Positions 61,545 to 64,000 of a stretch of DNA of 64,000 bases are shown piece after piece. This DNA is from Actibacterium pelagium. Its GTDB lineage: Bacteria > Pseudomonadota > Alphaproteobacteria > Rhodobacterales > Rhodobacteraceae. The stretch lies in the NCBI RefSeq assembly GCF_002285415.1, contig NZ_NSBU01000007.1, forward strand, positions 622,501-686,500. Reading direction: 5' to 3'. Position 1 is the first letter of the stretch; every line of letters starts with the position of its first letter. Made by a program: the position numbers and the translations under genes. Under the pieces are notes generated by a model that ran no database searches, was not told the DNA's origin, and worked only from the letters and a program-made list of their open reading frames with translations.

Positions 61545-62354
61545 CTATCCGGTTTCAGCCACTTGTTTTTGAAGAGCTTTCGCTGCTTTCAAGACTGTTT
61601 CAGCGACATGTTCTGGTCCATGGCTTTTCGTCAATTGACTCATAGGGACTTCAACGCCCAAAGGCGTTTGATTTGGGAGCGCTTGCAGGAAAGACACAAG
61701 GTCGATCTGCCCGTCACCCGGAGGCAGGCGTTCAGCGCGGCCGGCGTGGAAGAGATCTTCAGTAGAGTAGGGCGGGTGAACTGGCGCATCGCAGAGATGG
61801 GCAAAGCGCAGGCGTTCTGGTGAAAGTGAAAGCAACTGGTCCAGCGAGCTTTCCGAACGATCAAAATGTAGGCTGTCGATGAGGATCCCAACTTTAGGAC
61901 CCGCTTGGGTGACAACTCTTACAGCAGTTTTTAGATCTGGAACGTCGGTCCATGGAAAGAACTCAAGAGAAACGCCAAGACCGTATTTCGCTGCGAGGTT
62001 TGAGAAGGCACCTAGCTGATCTGCCAGACGATTTAAATCTGGGTCGTAAGGGGCGGTTATGACCTCTTTCGCACCCAGTTCTGCGCCAGCGGCCAAAAAG
62101 GGCTCAAGCGCCGAAATATCCTTATCGGGTTCGATTTTCATAAACTCGATGTCGTGAACAAGTATACCTGTGTCGTGCAGGGCGGCCTTGGTTTCCTGCA
62201 TCATCACCGGATCGTCCATGAGCGGATAGCCGGGGCTTGTCGGGGTTACCTGAATTAAGCGGAGGCCAACCGCGTCAAATCCCACTTTTCCCGCTAGGCG
62301 GATCAGCTCGGGCGGAGGCAGGTCAATTGCCGTAAGATGTGCGAGTGATAGCAT
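61545..62354 (-). CDS. Xylose-isomerase-like TIM-barrel protein
   Basis: 269 residues of the sugar phosphate isomerase/epimerase (AP-endonuclease-2-like) family. Metal-site residues appear in SLEFFPWTDVPDL (Glu), LIDSLHFDRS (Asp/His), RFAHLCDAPVHPP (His) and LGVEVPMSQL (Glu). It is next to a flavoprotein on the same strand, so both may belong to a catabolic operon extending beyond the right edge. Substrate unknown. Confidence 0.85.
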   Translation of the reverse strand: MLSLAHLTAIDLPPPELIRLAGKVGFDAVGLRLIQVTPTSPGYPLMDDPVMMQETKAALHDTGILVHDIEFMKIEPDKDISALEPFLAAGAELGAKEVITAPYDPDLNRLADQLGAFSNLAAKYGLGVSLEFFPWTDVPDLKTAVRVVTQAGPKVGILIDSLHFDRSESSLDQLLSLSPERLRFAHLCDAPVHPPYSTEDLFHAGRAERLPPGDGQIDLVSFLQALPNQTPLGVEVPMSQLTKSHGPEHVAETVLKAAKALQKQVAETG

Positions 62355-62362
62355 GAACGACC

Positions 62363-64000
62363 TCAGCTTTCTTTTGCAGCATGGCGCCCGGCAATGAACC
62401 CAAAGGTCAGAGCCGGTCCAAGGTTGATTCCGCCTGCGGGGTAGTGCCCCCCCATGACGCTCGACATATCAGTTCCGGCTGCATAAAGGCCGCGGATGGG
62501 GTCTTCGTTGTCATCAAGGACCCGCGCGTTTCCGTCTGTCTTCAATCCTGAGAAGGTGCCGAAGCTGCCCGGCACGACCTTCACTGCATAAAAGGGCCCA
62601 TTTTCGATAGGGGCGAGACATGGATTTGGGCGCACATCCGGGTCGCCCTGAAGCCTCATATAAGGTGTTGTTCCACGTCCAAACCTTGGATCCTCGCCGC
62701 GACGAGCATCCTCATTGAAATCTGCAACGGTGGCTTCAAGGCCGGCCGTGTCGATACCACAGGCCTTGGCCAAGTCGGCAAGCGTCTTCCCGCGGGTCAG
62801 GTAACCGCTTTGCAGCCATCCTGAAATCGGGATCGGGGCAGGGCGTACGATTCCCAACCCATAGCGACGCAGGAAGCGGTGGTCGCAGATCAACCAAGAC
62901 GCGGTCTCTTGGCCGTCTGGAACCTTGGTCAGCATTTCTCGGACATAATCGTGATAGCCAAGGCCCTCGTTACAGAACCTTTGTCCGTCGGCCAGTACCC
63001 CGATCACGCCGGGTTTGCCGCGGTCGATAATATGGGGGAATACTCCGGTACTTCCATCTGGCCATGTAACCTGAGAAACCGGGCACCACGCCCCGGGGGC
63101 TGCAACCGAAAGGTCTTGGTGCCCGCCGGCCGTTTCACCAAGGCGCAACCCATCACCGGTGGCCGACGGAACCGCTAGCGTCAGGTGTTCTTCTGGTCGG
63201 GGAAATGTGCTTTCTCGACGCGCCAGGTCATTGGCATAGCCACCGCAGGCAAGAACGACACCGTGCTTGGCGTGGATCGTGGTTTTGCCTGCCTCGCTTT
63301 CAACAACCGCCCCGATGACGCCGGTTTGGTCTTGCAATAGCTCCGTTATCTTGTGGCTCGGGCGAAGGTCGACGCCCTTGTCCAAAGCGGCCCGTAAGAG
63401 ACGACCGATCAGCGCGTTGCCATTTCGAAGCTGCATACCACGCCCATAGCGCAATAAATCCCACAGGTGGCGACCGAAGCGAAGGCTGACATAAGCCATC
63501 GACTTCACGGACCGAGTGGCGGTCAAAAAGGCTCGCAGGTCCGGACCAGCTTGTATCGTCATGCCAAGAAAGGTTGTTTCTTTCATGGGCGGTCTTAGAA
63601 GGTCAACGTCATCCCCGAGAGATCGGGCATCATAGGGCTGCGCGATCACAGATCGTCCCCCCATGCCGGCGCCGGGCAATTCAGAGTAGGTGTCAGGAAT
63701 CTTTGCTCCGCAATCGAAGGTCAGTGCGGTATTGTCTTCGAAAAACGCGACCATTTCGGGTGCTGCTTTCAAAAACGCGTCCACTAGTTCGGGCCGAAAG
63801 TTGTTGCCTAGAACTGCCTTCAAATACCTGCGCGGTGCCTCGATTTCTTCAAGGATACCGTGACGTTTTGCGACCGGGTTACACGGAGCCCATATCCAGC
63901 CCCCCGACAGTGCCGAGGTCCCGCCAAGCGTCATGTCCTTTTCAATAAGAATGACCTTCAGACCGTGATGCGCGGCGACGACTGCTGCTGCGAAGCCAGC
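62363..64000 (-). CDS. KstD-like FAD-dependent dehydrogenase (N-terminus beyond right edge)
   Basis: At least 545 residues; the reading frame is open to position 64000, so the start and the first glycines of the dinucleotide motif lie outside. Visible are the AGFAAAVVAAHHGLKVILIE part of the Rossmann fold, GGTSALSGGWIWAP and the C-terminal AAGTDMSSVMGGHYPAGGIN, typical of 3-ketosteroid delta-1-dehydrogenase and related fumarate-reductase-type flavoproteins. An internal ATG at 63934 is not the start. It probably dehydrogenates or reduces a ring or keto acid; the substrate is unknown. Confidence 0.88.
   Translation of the reverse strand, partial: AGFAAAVVAAHHGLKVILIEKDMTLGGTSALSGGWIWAPCNPVAKRHGILEEIEAPRRYLKAVLGNNFRPELVDAFLKAAPEMVAFFEDNTALTFDCGAKIPDTYSELPGAGMGGRSVIAQPYDARSLGDDVDLLRPPMKETTFLGMTIQAGPDLRAFLTATRSVKSMAYVSLRFGRHLWDLLRYGRGMQLRNGNALIGRLLRAALDKGVDLRPSHKITELLQDQTGVIGAVVESEAGKTTIHAKHGVVLACGGYANDLARRESTFPRPEEHLTLAVPSATGDGLRLGETAGGHQDLSVAAPGAWCPVSQVTWPDGSTGVFPHIIDRGKPGVIGVLADGQRFCNEGLGYHDYVREMLTKVPDGQETASWLICDHRFLRRYGLGIVRPAPIPISGWLQSGYLTRGKTLADLAKACGIDTAGLEATVADFNEDARRGEDPRFGRGTTPYMRLQGDPDVRPNPCLAPIENGPFYAVKVVPGSFGTFSGLKTDGNARVLDDNEDPIRGLYAAGTDMSSVMGGHYPAGGINLGPALTFGFIAGRHAAKES

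Overview
The window is a chromosomal segment of an alphaproteobacterium, most likely a marine member of the Rhodobacteraceae (Roseobacter group). The evidence is the high GC content, the presence of ChpT with a CtrA-type box, the alphaproteobacterial CtaA and tpa/tauABC gene forms, ribosomal protein L21 with a C-terminal helix-hairpin-helix extension, ornithine-lipid genes olsBA, and frequent ATGA/GTGA overlaps. No transposase, integrase, phage gene or CRISPR array was seen. The only RNA genes recognised are one tRNA-Ser(CGA) and RNase P RNA.

Layout. (1) About 1-8.97 kb is a taurine utilisation locus: a truncated MocR-type regulator (tauR), taurine-pyruvate aminotransferase (tpa), a large FAD/GcvT-type amine oxidoreductase, a LysR regulator, and the divergent tauABC importer ending in a strong terminator. 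(2) About 9.0-25.45 kb is a large accessory catabolic locus. Fourteen co-directional minus-strand genes encode a MalK/MalE/MalF/MalG-type ABC importer, a HisD-family dehydrogenase, an SDR, a LacI repressor, three SnoaL/NTF2-like proteins, a cupin, a core-MetE-like zinc protein, an alpha/beta hydrolase and an RraA-family aldolase-like protein. A divergent plus-strand trio encodes a fourth SnoaL-like protein, a lactonase-type amidohydrolase and a hot-dog thioesterase. Two near-identical 20-bp palindromes sit in the divergent promoter. (3) About 25.5-29 kb carries tRNA-Ser and three exported proteins, including a caspase-fold/Sel1/peptidoglycan-binding protein. (4) About 29-45 kb is mostly housekeeping: rplU-rpmA, obg-proB-proA, chpT, olsBA, a ceramidase-like protein, gatCA, a cell-wall amidase, rnpB, a cytochrome c and rpmG. 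(5) About 45-57.5 kb holds regulators, a quinone-oxidoreductase-like enzyme, an inositol-monophosphatase-family phosphatase (probable HisN), a ThiE-like protein, TrmJ-type methylase, ctaA, an M32 carboxypeptidase, the carboxynorspermidine polyamine pair and rplM-rpsI. (6) About 57.6-64 kb carries an unrecognised coiled-coil protein, an MFS transporter, AlkA, an esterase, and a TIM-barrel isomerase next to a KstD-like flavoprotein that runs off the right edge.

How the genes fit together. In region 1, taurine enters by TauABC and loses its amino group through Tpa; sulfoacetaldehyde acetyltransferase (xsc) is not in this window. The amine oxidoreductase suggests that N-methylated taurines could feed the same route (inference). 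Region 2 looks like a complete import-and-degrade unit for an unidentified sugar-like or oxygenated substrate: importer, two dehydrogenases, a lactonase-type hydrolase, several NTF2-fold enzymes able in principle to isomerise or dehydrate, and an aldolase-like terminal step. Its substrate cannot be read from the sequence, and it is the best candidate here for an undescribed pathway.
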